Shown: positions 21,030 through 34,164, numbered from the stretch's first letter. The stretch: DNA of 64,000 nt from Cordylochernes scorpioides (GCA_030710605.1 CP092870.1:89405993-89469992), one strand, 5' to 3'. The notes: a model not told the origin generated them from the sequence alone. Numbers and translations are program-made.

Positions 21030-21183
21030 CCTGAAAGGCACCTGATCCAAATACAATCTCACTACTGTACTATGTACACACGAGATAACCATCAAGTGTG
21101 AACAAAATTGCCTCTGTCTTCTTCAAATTCAAATGACCGGCGACATCAAAAACTTTCCACCTTCTTAAGTTTTGCCCATGAGT
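21030..21183. mobile_element. Tc1-like MITE, right half
   Basis: Family interior (cacacgagataaccatcaag, acaaaattgcctctgtct) and the end cttaagttttgcccatgagtg. The left end is missing. Confidence 0.55.
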
Positions 21184-21239
21184 GAAAATCTCATCCAGAA
21201 TTCGATTATATATAACATAACAATTCACATATATTCATT

Positions 21240-21725
21240 TTTATGGCAGAGAGAGCGCCATCTGATGGAATAAATATCAACTAAACTTACGTTGATTTAG
21301 GCCAGTGATTCTCAACCAATGTGCCGCGGTAATTTTGTGTGCCGCGAAATTCTAAAAATGTGCCGCCGAATTTTAGTCATATGATTATGTTCACGTTTGT
21401 ATTGGTTTTTCTTTTTTTCTTTTTCATTTTTTTACTTTTTAAAATAACGAAATTAGCAAATTGAATGTTAGAGATGTATATTACTTATATTTTGCATAGA
21501 AATATTGATACATAATTTGAATTTTCTTGCATTCAAGTTAGCAAAAGTGTGCCGCGAAATTCTAAAATTGTGCCGCCAAATTTTCAAATCTTTAAAATAA
21601 TGCCGCAACAAAAAAAAGGTTGAGAATCACTGATTTAGGCTATTCCAATGCTATTTTACCATCCCATTTCTTGATAAATCAAGAAAAGTAAACTAAGTAC
21701 GCGTTTCGGGCTGTTTTCCCTCGTC
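21240..21725. mobile_element. Foldback A fragment with decayed hammerhead
   Basis: Left part gagagcgccatctgatgg, then after the hAT insertion ccatttcttgataaatcaag and the hammerhead strand. On the minus strand (21692-21725) this reads AUGACGA, GGG, loop, GCCC, GAAACGCGUA: C3 is lost and stem I is replaced by a TA microsatellite. Confidence 0.65.
21303..21632. mobile_element. hAT-type MITE, 330 bp, inside foldback A
   Basis: Perfect 15-bp inverted ends cagtgattctcaacc and ggttgagaatcactg, with a perfect 8-bp duplication atttaggc (21295-21302 and 21633-21640). The interior has subterminal repeats of gtgccgcgaaattctaaaa. Non-coding. Confidence 0.9.
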
Positions 21726-21956
21726 ATATATATATATAGAAATTTTGCCAAGAGGATAATGATCTATAAAAATAAATGTTGCACTCACCCGTCAAAATAG
21801 AAGTAAATGATGTCTAGTTTTGACCTCAATTTGAAGGGAGGGGCGACCTATATATATATACAAGATGGCCTTCAAAGGTCTCGTTCCACTTCATTTACTA
21901 ATGGTATGTTTTCATCGTCCCGCTCCTAAATTATCATTTGGATGCTTGATTATAGT

Positions 21957-22604
21957 GTCTCTTGGAAAACACATTGAAATAGTAATGTAAAGGTATATTT
22001 TGATGGCCCAAATATAGTAAAATGTCTTTGAAAACACATTAAAATAGTAATGTAAAGGTATATTTTGCTGGCCCAAATATAGTGAAATGTCTTTGAAAAC
22101 ACATTAAAATAGTAATGTAAAGGCAAATTTTGCTGGCCCAAATATAGTAAAATGTCTTTGAAAACACATTAAAATAGTAATGTAAAGGTATATTTTGCTG
22201 CCCCAAATATAGTAAAATGTCTTTGAAAACGCATTAAAATAGTAATGTAAAGGCAAATTTTGCTGGTCCAAATAAAGTAAAATGTCTTTGAAAACACATT
22301 AAAATAGTAATGTAAAGGTATATTTTGCTGGCCCAAATATAGTAAAATGTCTTTAAAAACACATTAAAATAGTAATGTAAAGGTATATTTTGCTGGCCCA
22401 AATATAGTAAAATGTATTGGAAAACACATTAAAATAGTAATGTAAAGGTATATTTTGATGGCCCAAATATAGTAAAATGTATTGGAAAACACATTAAAAT
22501 AGTAATGTAAAGGTATATTTTGATGGCCCAAATATAGTAAAATGTATTGGAAAACACATTAAAATAGAAATGTAAAGGTATATTTTGCTCACCCAAATAC
22601 AAAT
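21957..22604. repeat. Tandem array, 65-bp unit, about 10 copies
   Basis: Unit contains gaaaacacattaaaatagta and gtaaaggtatattttg. Period measured as 65 bp between successive atgtctttg sites. Copies are nearly identical, implying recent homogenisation. Confidence 0.9.
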
Positions 22605-22720
22605 AAAACCTCGCTAAAACGAACTGGGGAGATATAGCGAACCTTCCCTTATAACGCCTTAAAAATAATGCCTATTTCTATTTTATAATACAGTGGACTA
22701 TGGCGAGTAAATTCACTAAG
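22605..22720. mobile_element. Pogo-like MITE fragment
   Basis: Reads aataaaacctcgctaaaacg, then agatatagcgaacc and ttttataatacagtggacta, a decayed copy of 358-513 abutting the 65-bp array. Confidence 0.5.
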
Positions 22721-22811
22721 AGATCAAATTGGGGAAAATTTGTCCATATTTTCACCAAAAGCCGATCTTTGCTCGATGTACAATAATACCAACAAAGCTA
22801 TGTGTAATGTG

Positions 22812-25800
22812 ACTAGACCAGACATCCTGACACCAACTGGTACCATCCAGTAGTGTGACTAGACCAGAGATCCTGACACCGACCGGTACCATCCAGTGAT
22901 GTGACTAGACCAGAGATCCTGACACCGACTGGCACCATCCAGTAGTGTGACTAGACCAGACATCCTGACACCGACTGGTACCATCCAGTAGTGTGACTAG
23001 ACCAGAGATCCTGACACCGACTGGTACCATCCAGTAGTGTGACTAGACCTGACATCCTGACACCGACTGGTACCATCCAGTAGTGTGACTAGACCAGACA
23101 TCCTGACACCGACTGGTACCATCCAGTAATGTGACTAGACCAGAGATCCTGACACCGACTGGTACCATCCAGTAGTGTGACTAGACCAGAGATCCGGACA
23201 CCGACTGGTACCATCCAGTAGTGTGACTAGACCAGACATCCTGACACCGACTGGTACCACCCAGTAGTGTCACTAGACCAGAGATCCTGACACCGACTGG
23301 TACCATCCAGTAGTGTGACTAGACCAGAGATCCTGACACCGACTGGTACGATCCAGTAGTGTGACTAGACCAGAGATCCTGACACCGACTGGTACCATCC
23401 AGTAATGTGACTAGACCAGACATCCTGACACCGACTGGTACGATCCAGTAGTGTGACTAGACCAGAGATCCTGACACCGACTGGTACGATCCAGTAGTGT
23501 GACTAGACCAGAGATCCTGACACCGACTGGTACGATCCAGTAGTGTGACTAGACCAGACATCCTGACACCGACTGGTACCATTCAGTAGTGTGACTAGAC
23601 CAGAGATCCTGACACCGACTGGTACCATCCAGTAGTGTGACTAGACCAGACATCCTGACACCGACTGGTACCATCCAGTAGTGTGACTAGACCAGACATC
23701 CTGACACCGACTGGTACCATTCAGTAGTGTGACTAGACCAGAGATCCTGACACCGACTGGTACCATCCAGTAGTGTGACTAGACCAGACATCCTGACACC
23801 GACTGGTACCGCCCAGTAGTGTGACTAGACCAGACATCCTGACACCGACTGGTACCGCCCAGTAGTGTGACTAGACCAGGGATCCTGACACCGACTGGTA
23901 CCATCCAGTAGTGTGACTAGACCAGGGATCCTGACACCGACTGGTACCATCCAGTAGTGTGACTAGACCAGAGATCCTGACACCGACTGGTACCATCCAG
24001 TAGTGTGACTAGACCAGACATCCTGACACCGACTGGTACCATCCAGTAGTGTGACTAGACCAGACATCCTGACACCGACTGGTACCATCCAGTAGTGTGA
24101 CTAGACCAGAGATCCTGACACCGACTGGTACCATCCAGTAATGTGACTAGACCAGACATCCTGACACCGACTGGTACCATCCAGTAGTGTGACTAGACCA
24201 GAGATCCTGACACCGACTGGTACCATCCAGTAGTGTGACTAGACCAGACATCCTGACACCGACTGGTACCATCCAGTAGTGTGACTAGACCAGACATCCT
24301 GACACCGACTGGTACCATCCAGTAGTGTTGCTAGAACAGACATCCTGACACCGACTGGTACCATCCAGTAGTGTGACTAGACCAGACATCCTGACACCGA
24401 CTGGTACCGCCCAGTAGTGTGACTAGACCAGACATCCTGACACCGACTGGTACCGCCCAGTAGTGTGACTAGACCAGGGATCCTGACACCGACTGGTACC
24501 ATCCAGTAGTGTGACTAGACCAGGGATCCTGACACCGACTGGTACCATCCAGTAGTGTGACTAGACCAGAGATCCTGACACCGACTGGTACCATCCAGTA
24601 GTGTGACTAGACCAGACATCCTGACACCGACTGGTACCATCCAGTAGTGTGACTAGACCAGACATCCTGACACCGACTGGTACCATCCAGTAGTGTGACT
24701 AGACCAGACATCCTGACACCGACTGGTTCCATCCAGTAGTGTTGCTAGAACAGACATCCTGACACCGACTGGTACCATCCAGTAGTGTGACTAGACCAGA
24801 CATCCTGACACCGACTGGTACCGCCCAGTAGTGTGACTAGACCAGACATCCTGACACCGACTGGTACCGCCCAGTAGTGTGACTAGACCAGGGATCCTGA
24901 CACCGACTGGTACCATCCAGTAGTGTGACTAGACCAGGGATCCTGACACCGACTGGTACCATCCAGTAGTGTGACTAGACCAGAGATCCTGACACCGACT
25001 GGTACCATCCAGTAGTGTGACTAGACCAGACATCCTGACACCGACTGGTACCATCCAGTAGTGTGACTAGACCAGACATCCTGACACCGACTGGTACCAT
25101 CCAGTAGTGTGACTAGACCAGAGATCCTGACACCGACTGGTACCATCCAGTAATGTGACTAGACCAGACATCCTGACACCGACTGGTACCATCCAGTAGT
25201 GTGACTAGACCAGACATCCTGACACCGACTGGTACCATCCAGTAGTGTGACTAGACCAGAGATCCTGACACCGACTGGTACCATCCAGTAATGTGACTAG
25301 ACCAGACATCCTGACACCGACTGGTACCATCCAGTAGTGTGACTAGACCAGAGATCCTGACACCGACTGGTACCATCCAGTAGTGTGACTAGACCAGACA
25401 TCCTGACACCGACTGGTACCATCCAGTAGTGTGACTAGACCAGACATCCTGACACCGACTGGTACCATCCAGTAGTGTTGCTAGAACAGACATCCTGACA
25501 CCGACTGGTACCATCCAGTAGTGTGACTAGACCAGACATCCTGACACCGACTGGTACCGCCCAGTAGTGTGACTAGACCAGACATCCTGACACCGACTGG
25601 TACCGCCCAGTAGTGTGACTAGACCAGGGATCCTGACACCGACTGGTACCATCCAGTAGTGTGACTAGACCAGGGATCCTGACACCGACTGGTACCATCC
25701 AGTAGTGTGACTAGACCAGAGATCCTGACACCGACTGGTACCATCCAGTAGTGTGACTAGACCAGACATCCTGACACCGACTGGTACCATCCAGTAGTGT

Positions 25801-26712
25801 GACTAGACCAGACATCCTGACACCGACTGGTACCATCCAGTAGTGTGACTAGACCAGAGATCCTGACACCGACTGGTACCATCCAGTAGTGTGACTAGAC
25901 CAGACATCCTGACACCGACTGGTACCATCCAGTAGTGTGACTAGAACAGACATCCTGACACCGACTGGTACCATCCAGTAGTGTCACTAGACCAGACATC
26001 CTGACACCGACTGGTACCATCCAGTAGTGTCACTAGACCAGAGATCCTGACACCGACTGGTACCATCCAGTAGTGTGACTAGAACAGACATCCTGACACC
26101 GACTGGTACCATCCAGTAGTGTCACTAGACCAGACATCCTGACACCGACTGGTACCATCCAGTAGTGTCACTAGACCAGAGATCCTGACACCGACTGGTA
26201 CCATCCAGTAGTGTGACTAGAACAGACATCCTGACACCGACTGGTACCGTCCAGTAGTGTGACTAGAACAGACATCCTGACACCGACTGGTACCATCCAG
26301 TAGTGTGACTAGAACAGACATCCTGACACCGACTGGTACCGTCCAGTAGTGTGACTAGAACAGACATCCTGACACCGACTGGTACCATCCAGGAGTGTAA
26401 CTACACCAGAGATCCTGACACCGACTGGTACCGTCCAGTAGTGTGACTAGAACAGACATCCTGACACCGACTGGTACCATCCGGTAGTGTGACTAGAACA
26501 GACACCCTGACACCGACTGGTACCATCCAGTAGTGTGACTAGAACAGACATCCTGACACCGACTGGTACCATCCAGTAGTGTGACTAGAACAGACACCCT
26601 GACACCGACTGGTACCATCCAGTAGTGTGACTAGAACAGACATCCTGACACCGACTGGTACCATCCAGGAGTGTAACTACACCAGACATCCTGACACCGA
26701 CTGGTACCAGGC
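22812..26712. repeat. Satellite array, 46-bp unit, about 85 copies
   Basis: The consensus contains gtgtgactagaccagagatc, ctgacaccgactgg and the palindrome ggtacc. Variants (acatcc versus agatcc, accgcc, gttgctagaacag) form larger blocks. The gttgctagaacag variant recurs at 24327, 24741 and 25477, spaced 9 and 16 units exactly. No long open frame crosses it. Probably non-coding satellite DNA. Confidence 0.95.
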
Positions 26713-26729
26713 GGTAGTCATCCAGGAAG

Positions 26730-27160
26730 TGAGGACAACCTTGGCCTTCAACAGCAATCCGCGTCTGCCAACATGTACCTCACCATGACTGACACTGGCT
26801 CTCACAATCATTTACCTAGAAATATATATTCTTATAGAACAATAACCAATACAATGAATCGCTCCCTCACATATTCATTCTTATCACCTCCTGCCCGTTT
26901 ATCAACGAGGGCTCCAAACTCGCAGTTAGTCAATGTCAAATCATTGCCAAAATATTTATCATTCACATTATAATGTGTCATTGAAATTTCTTTAATTTTC
27001 AACTACGGAATATTGCTATTGTTTAGCTTTAATGGGTTATCTTTTGTTATATTTATATTATTATGAAGAAGGAATCAAAGTTTACGGCGACGAAATTCTT
27101 CTATCAAATCTGTAATATTTTGTATCATTTTTATATTTTTATATATTTTATATATAATAT
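26730..27160. other. Unique-looking sequence, no gene assigned
   Basis: A 66-codon frame (26773-26973) has no recognised similarity. Otherwise AT-rich and without features. Confidence 0.35.
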
Positions 27161-27168
27161 AACCTTCA

Positions 27169-27328
27169 TGGGAGGACACTCACGCTAAAGGAATCTCTCT
27201 ATAAAAGACAGTTTTCAACGCTAAAATTACCATTTTTACTATATAGCAACTCTCCGGTGAGAGGACACTTCTTCCTAAAGGACAATTTGGCTCTGCAATT
27301 AGATGTCCTTTACATGGAGGTTCTACTG
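27169..27328. mobile_element. Pogo-like MITE of a second subfamily
   Basis: Left end aaccttcatgggaggacact and right end gtcctttacatggaggttct followed by actg are mutually inverted. TATA-rich flanks. Interior non-coding. Confidence 0.5.
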
Positions 27329-27539
27329 CATATTTCAAATTAAACCATATTCATATTGTGCCTTTACTAATATTCACTTCGCATTAAAAAATAGCAGTAA
27401 AAAATGGTTTTATTTTTAAAAAGAGGGAAAATTGCACATCCAAAATGTTCTAAATTCAATAGAACTGTCCCTGAAATACTTTCTGTTATATAAGAAATAA
27501 AAATTCATAAAGCACGAGAATGTTTTGATTTTTTTTTTC

Positions 27540-27780
27540 AAATAAAAAAATGTTCTACTATCCTTACTTTGATTAAAAACATTGAGAGTGACTGACTCAT
27601 CAGTGGTGAATCCTCTCGGCAGTTTTACCAATTTAATCCACCAGACCGCTTCTTAGAGTTCTGAAACTGTATTGGACGATTCTACTTATATATGCTACAC
27701 TGAAGGATGGAATCTTAGAAATGGTATTCAAGTAAACTATGGACATATGCTTTTAGGATAGTAGAATTACAAATAAATAT
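27540..27780 (-). repeat. SINE-like dispersed repeat
   Basis: Minus strand carries ggtggattaaattggt, gattcaccactgatgag. The 27660-27780 part (gtattggacgattctac and ctatggacatatgctttta) is shared with 16000-16100, 37370-37500, 49240-49340. Confidence 0.55.
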
Positions 27781-28109
27781 TTGAATCTATCAATGTTCTT
27801 CCAACAACAAAAACAAACCAGTTAAAATTAAAACAAATATAATGGAATAACGCGCCATCTACATATATGAAATGTTTCTGTTATTTCAAATTTTCTTTTA
27901 AAACGTCTAATTACAAGTTTAAAAAGTGAATACCTTCATAAATCCCTTCTTTTCTAAATATTCAGCAAGAAGGTTGAAATTGTTCTATCCTGTTTGTAGA
28001 TTAAACGTTGCTGAATAGGAATTAGCTAGATTTCTATATTATAAGCTCAATTTTTTTATATTCTTTTTTTTTCTATATGTCTAACTTCTTCGTTTCCCGA
28101 GAGAAAATC

Positions 28110-29130
28110 CCGGCAATGGTAGACCAATGTATAAACGCTAGACCATCTCCTATTACAATTCAGACAATCCCGGCAATGGTAGACCAATGTATAAACGCTA
28201 GACCATCTCCTATTACAATTCAGACAATCCCGGCAATGGTAGACCAATGTATAAACGCTAGACCATCTCCTATTACAATTCAGACAATCCCAGCAATGGT
28301 GGAGCAATGTATAAACACTAGACCAGCTCCTATTACAATTCAGACAATCCCGGCAATGGTAGACCAATGTATAAACACTAGACCAGCTCCTATTACAATT
28401 CAGACAATCCCGGCAATGGTAGACCAATGTATAAACACTAGACCAGCTCCTATTACAATTCAGACAATCCCGGCAATGTTAGACCAATGTATAAACACTA
28501 GACTAGCTCCTATTACAATTCAGACAATCCCGGCAATGGTAGACCAATGTATAAACACTAGACTAGCTCCTATTACAATTCAGACAATCCCGGCAATGGT
28601 AGACCAATGTATAAACACTAGACCAGCTCCTATTACAATTCAGACAATCCCGGCAATGGTAGACCAATGTATAAACACTAGACCAGCTCCTATTACAATT
28701 CTGACAATCCCGGCAATGGTAGACCAATGTATAACACTAGACCAGCTCCTATTACAAGTCAAACAATCCCGGCAATGGTAGACCAATGTATAAACACTAG
28801 ACCAGCTCCTATTACAATTCTGACAATCCCGGCAATGGTAGACCAATGTATAAACACTAGACCAGCTCCTATTACAATTCAGACAACCCCGGCAATGGTA
28901 GACCAATGTATAAACACTAGACCAGCTCCTATTACAATTCTGACAATCCCGGCAATGGTAGACCAATGTATAAACACTAGACCAGCTCTCCTATTACAAT
29001 TCAGACAATCCCGGCAATGGTAGACCAATGTATAAACACTAGAACAGTTCCTATTACAATTCAGACAACCCCGGCAATGGTAGACCAATGTATAAACACT
29101 AGACCATCTCCTATTACAAATCAGACAATC
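28110..29130. repeat. Tandem array, 60-bp unit, about 17 copies
   Basis: Unit: cccggcaatggtagaccaat, gtataaacactagaccagct, cctattacaattcagacaat. The unit length is a multiple of three, so long frames open on both strands (20-residue periodic translations). The first three copies share cgctagaccatctcc. One-base changes near 28733 and 28987 shift the frame. Without a promoter, start context or flanking exons, I read it as a minisatellite, not a gene. Confidence 0.9.
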
Positions 29131-29343
29131 TCGAACAACTAGAAACACATCTGTGGTATTCCAGAAAGGGTGCTATAGTTGAACAAGCCCCAAGATCCTC
29201 TGAAGGGACGTTTTTCGGTTCCTAGAACTTTTCACGATCGGATGTGGATCCAGCCACAAGGTGTCATGAAGATGCCAGGTATGGGAGAATTTTCTAATAG
29301 ATACCATGAGGGGGATTACCCTAATATTGATCAACTTATAACC

Positions 29344-29830
29344 TAATTTAGCGTTTGTTTAAACTCGTGTTTTAATTGTTGTTATGCTAGATCAGAGAGA
29401 GAAGTGGGCAAAGAGGATATGATGAAAGTGGCTAACCTAATCATTACACTTAATGTCCATTGTTTATATTCTCTATACTATTTTTATACTCGTGAATTTT
29501 TCTGTTCTTCGTTGTGGAGAATGGGTGCCTTTTGTCACGTTAGTCTCCTTGGACCAGAATTTTGTCGAATATTCCAAGGGTCCAGGGAAGACTGGTGTGG
29601 TCGGACTTCACCCCACCTTATGGAAAAATCTATGACTCTTCATTGTACAGGACAACAACTAGTTAATTGCTTTGTAGTGCATTCTGTGTTACCTCTACTT
29701 CAACCTTCAATGATAAAAAAAGAAATTATAATTGAATTGGAATCTTCAAACTAGGCTGGAATTAAAAAGATCACGTTCACACAAGAGTTTCTTCAATTAT
29801 AAAATATAGGTCAAGAAGTTTTGACTAAAA
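29344..29830 (+). repeat. Dispersed repeat, plus-strand copy
   Basis: Counterpart of 19790-20432, with ctaatttagcgtttgttta at the start and aggtcaagaagttttgac at the end. It keeps the uninterrupted target of the 19839 insertion. Confidence 0.7.
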
Positions 29831-29978
29831 TACTTTTATAAAGCAAATATATTTCAGAGTTATTGTCTGAATTCCAATATACATATACAAAGGTTAAAAC
29901 TTCTTTAAATTTTGTTTATGAGTGTATTTTTCATCTTCAGTTCACGAATGGTAATTTTCTTTTTCTATTTTTGATAAA

Positions 29979-30239
29979 ATGAGAATACCGCTAAACAATT
30001 TCATCAACAATTTACTGAAAAATTACCAGTTGGGAAATAAAACTATTGATGCAGAAATGCTGTGTGTTAAGAATGGAAAGGTCCTGGAATTGGTGGCAGT
30101 AAGAGGGAAACTGCAGGAATTACAGGAAATCCTGAACACCCGGACACTGAAATAACATCTGCCCAAAATTAAGGGAACCTTGATTCCAAGGATCTTCTCT
30201 ACAATCCTGGAAACAATCGCCGGAAACTTGCTGAAGTGA
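29979..30239 (+). pseudogene. Small coding-like ORF with one internal stop
   Basis: ATG at 29979 opens a 58-codon frame (beginning MRIPLNNFINNLL and including KVLELVAVRGKLQELQEIL) ending in TAA at 30153-30155. The same frame continues for 27 more codons (HLPKIKGTLIPRIFSTIL) to TGA at 30237-30239. Leu/Glu-rich, helix-forming, plausibly a short coiled coil. Not recognised. Codon texture suggests a real or recently real coding sequence; it might also be two exons or chance. Confidence 0.3.
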
Positions 30240-31249
30240 CCGTTTACCGTGGTTAATGATTGATTCAAGTGACTGTTGGAATTTCCATATCTCGTGTTTA
30301 CGTCTCAAAATACCATAATTGCTCCGACAAATTTAGGTGAAATTGTTCTTAATGTTTCTATTGGGGATGTGAGCAATAATTTTGTAAAGTGGGATTTTTA
30401 AGGAAAAACTACACCGGATGGTATGGGTATCACTGGTCTTTACTGGAGGTTGTATTTCATTAAAAGTAGTGTCTCCTGGAGGTGATGTATTATTGGAGAT
30501 GGTCTTTCTTGGAGGTTGTCTCTCATTAGAAGTCATCTCTTTCCTGGGAGTGATATTTTGTTGGAGAAGGTCTTTTCTGGAGTTATCAATTCGAAGCCAT
30601 CTCTGTACAGATGAAGACCAAAGCCTGATACCATGATACAGTAGTACAAGTTGTTAGAATTTTATCTGAATTTGTTAAAAACTAATGTTAGCGCTAATTT
30701 TTTACATTACCACTGGGTATTTGGATTTTGGTATTACCGGGTAGTTGGCGCTCTACGCTCCAGGAACCTGGGTTATAAATATCCCTCTCTTATCACCACC
30801 ATTACATTTTTACTGGGGTGATAAACCGAGTACATTGTTTTGATGCATTTAAAATGTTCCATTTTTGGTACATATTTAGAACTTTGCAGTATATCATTTA
30901 TTGGATTTTATATCAATCTAGTAAATCTCTCAATTATCAAAAATGATCAAATGATGTGTTCAAATGTTATATATATATATAACAATGAACCATAAATTAG
31001 TTTCTAAACTTTCAAAATCTGAACACCCAGTTATACATGAATTATCCCAAATGGATGGTTACCCAAGACACAGAAACTTTAAATCTTCAAGTCAGTTTTG
31101 AAAAGCTTTCTTTAAAGTTCTGAAATGTCGATCATTCTCACGACAATACATGCGTGTTACTCGTGATCTTCTTGTTAGTATGTTACATGATATATATATA
31201 TATATATATTAGATAAAAATATAAATATTGTACATATGCATAGAATACA
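30240..31249. other. Mostly unassigned; LINE tail fragment
   Basis: 30720-30785 (cgggtagttggcgctctacg, ctccaggaacctgggtta) matches the tail after the LINE C-terminus at 48361-48420. 30430-30560 has short direct repeats of ggaggttgt and ggagttgat-like motifs. No gene supported. Confidence 0.4.
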
Positions 31250-31713
31250 CTCATTGATAAAACTTAAGGAAGTTGTACCTTTTAGCATGTATATCGGGAT
31301 TCAGACAATAACTCTGAAAGATATTTGATACACAGTGACCTTTATTGAAGACACACGAGATAACCAAGTGTGAACAAAATTTCCTCTGTCCCTTTAAAAA
31401 AAAAACAGACGACTGGCGACATTAAAGAAGGGTATCAGCGAGACTAATAGGGGATGTGACCACCCCAAGCAACTCTTGCACCGTCGTCTCAGGCTGGAAA
31501 TGAAAGTCGCCAGGAGTTTATCTGGGGTTAAAGCCCATTCCTGTTTAAGAGCAGTTGTCCTGGGTGGTCCTTGGCTGGCTATTATCCTCCTCCCCAGATA
31601 GTCCCAGAACGTTAGAATTTACATATATAGGAAATCCACCATTATATAAGCAAATAGGAGTGGTTTATGTTTAAAATATCAAACTTCTTTAGGTTTTGTC
31701 CATGAGTGTATAC
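31250..31713. mobile_element. Tc1-like MITE, long form, 464 bp
   Basis: Left end cactcattgataaaactta, right end ttaggttttgtccatgagtg followed by TA. Shares the short form's left third, then adds a GC-richer segment (31430-31610) and atataggaaatccaccatt. No transposase frame. Confidence 0.65.
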
Positions 31714-31807
31714 TTTTGTGATGTTGTCACGTAGAAAATTAGGAAAGACAAAATTCAGGATGACACGGCAATTTATTTAAGACAAAAACAATATCAACAT
31801 TTATAAG

Positions 31808-33911
31808 ATACTAGCGGATGTACCCGGCTTCGGGGGACCTGAGTAAAGGTTTGTCTAACGAACATTTGTTAAAACAATTATCTATAAACTTATAAAAAAT
31901 ATATATAAAAAATATATTTTGATAATTTGAAACTCGTAAATTTGAATCTCTCGATAAAGTGATAATTTTTTCCCGGTCCCTGTGTGCCGTGTCATCCTGA
32001 ATTTTGTCTTTCCTAATTTTCTACATTACAAAATCATCGTTTTATCTAGTGAACATTTTTTCCCTGTCCCTTGAAAAATACTCGATAAGTTGATTTTGAT
32101 AATTTGAAACTCGTAAATTTGAACATAAATAGTGAACATTTTTTCCCGGTCCTTTAGGCTAGCGGACGTACCCGGCTTTGCCCGGGTTTTACCCGAGTAG
32201 TTTTCTACATTACAAAATCATCGTTTTATCTAGTGAACATTTTTCCCCTGTCCCTTGAAAAATACTCGATAAGTTGATTTTGATAATTTGAAACTCGTAA
32301 ATTTGAACATAAATAGTGAACATTTTTTCCCGGTCCTTTAGGCTAGCGGACGTACCGCTAGCTGTCCATCCGGCCGGCGGCCGGATCTCGACGGAGTGGG
32401 GCAGACCTAAGCATATCTCCGTCGCAAGGCGGCGCTGCTTGCGAGTTAAAGCTACAAATCTGCAAATAACTCTTAGGATATTAAAGATATTTAAGAAATT
32501 ATTTTTCGAAAACCTTTCCAGGGATATACCTAATAATATGGCTTTCCTAAAAGCATCGTAAAGGTTTGTCTAACGAACATTTGTTAAAACAATTCTCTAT
32601 AAACTTATAAAAAAATAATATATATATTTTGATAATTTGAAACTCGTAAATATGAATCTCTCGATAAAGTGATCATTTTTTCCCGGTCCCTGTGTGCCGT
32701 GTCATTCTGAATTTTGGCTTTCGTAATTTTCTACATTACAAAATCATCGTTTTATCTAGTGAACATTTTTTCCCGGTCCCTTGAAAAATACTCGATAAGT
32801 TGAATAAAATCATGGTCTTTTATGGAAGATGGACGAAGTTCCCGGAGGTCACCCGCGAGGCTTTTTTCTTGTCTACTTGGCACAGCTGTGTCACCAACTC
32901 TGCCCCCGCGCGCCAGGACCTCTTGATCCCTCTGATTGGTCGGTGGGAACTTGGACTGTCCATCCGGCCGGCGGCCGGATCTCGACGGAGTGGGGCAGAC
33001 CTAAGCCTATCTCCGTCGCAAGGCGGCGCTGCTTGCGAGTTAAAGCTACAAATCTGCAAATAACTCTAAGGATATTAAAGATATTCAAGAAATTATTTTT
33101 CGAAAACCTTTCCGGGGATATACCTAATAATATCCCAAAATTTCACGGCGATTGGATGTACGGTTTTTGAATCTATAGAGAACACACACACAGAGACATT
33201 CATTTTTATATATATATAGACTAGCGGATGTACCCGGCTTCGCCCGGGTTTTACCCGAGTAAAGGTTTGTCTAACGAACATTTGTTAAAACAATTCTCTA
33301 TAAACTTATTTTTAAAAAAAGATATATTTTGATTATTTGAAACACTCGTAAATTTGAATCTCTCTATAAAGTGAACATTTTTTCCCGGTCCCGGTGTGCC
33401 GTGTCATCCTGAATTTTGTCTTTCCTAATTTTCTACATTACAAAATCATCGTTTTATCTAGTGAACATTTTTTCCCGGTCCCTTGAAAAATACTCGATAA
33501 GTTGAATAAAATCAATATTAATTGGTTCCCTCGGAAATTGGAAGTTAAAGGAATAGTATATTTGCCTTGGAATTGTATCATTATTCTTGTCTCAAATAAA
33601 TTGCCGTGTCATCCTGAGATATTCTTACTTTTGATAAATAATCTTTAAGATAATAAACTTAGTGATAATAAAACATATAGATAAAAAATCTTGTTATCAT
33701 CGTCGCAATGGTGGCGCTGCTTGCGAGTTAAATCTACAAATCTGCAAATAACTCTAAGGATATTCAAGATATTCAAGAATTTATTTTTCAAAAACCTTCC
33801 CGGGGATATAACTAATAATATCCCAAAATTTCACGGCGATTGGATGTAAGGTTTTTGAATCTATAGAGTACAGACAGACAGACAGACATTCAATTTTATA
33901 TATATATATAG
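31808..33911 (+). mobile_element. Cluster of RTE-like/SINE-like retroelement copies
   Basis: Starts such as agcggatgtacccggcttcg recur at 31814, 32160, 32346 and 33224. Each is followed by acatttgttaaaacaatt and gataatttgaaactcgtaaa. Two copies hold a GC-rich block (cggccggcggccggatctcg, then gcaaggcggcgctgcttgcg). Ends are acagacagacagacattcaa plus TA repeats at 33880-33911. A reversed relative is at 5637-6155. Proteins from this region would be spurious. Confidence 0.6.
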
Positions 33912-34164
33912 ATAAGACAAGCAATGAGGGAAGTTTCCAGAGTAGCAAAATATAAAAAATATAAATACCAAAATTAATAATCTGTACATAAAATATAATA
34001 AATACTTTGTTACAATATCATATAGATTGTTTTCACTTAACCATTGATTCATATCAATAGCATTATTTTAATTATCAAATTCTCCCTAGTTCTCTCTCAT
34101 AAAGAGAATTTTAGCTCAAAAACAGATATCAATCGATGGGCTTATTCCTTTGTCGAAAATGAAT
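33912..34164. repeat. Dispersed repeat as at 19000-19215
   Basis: agtttccagagtagcaaaat and ataaatactttgttacaat identify the family. The remainder to 34164 is AT-rich and unassigned. Confidence 0.5.

Noticed and set aside
22812-29130. CRISPR-like regular repeats
   Set aside because: The units are contiguous satellite or minisatellite copies without unique spacers, in an animal genome.
28056-29148. CxxC-containing minus-strand repeat proteins
   Set aside because: Period of 60 bp explains the frames; both strands are equally open, so no coding evidence.
32820-33170. Overlapping frames of about 80-113 codons on both strands
   Set aside because: They fall in the GC-rich block of an RTE-like repeat that recurs at 32340-32530.
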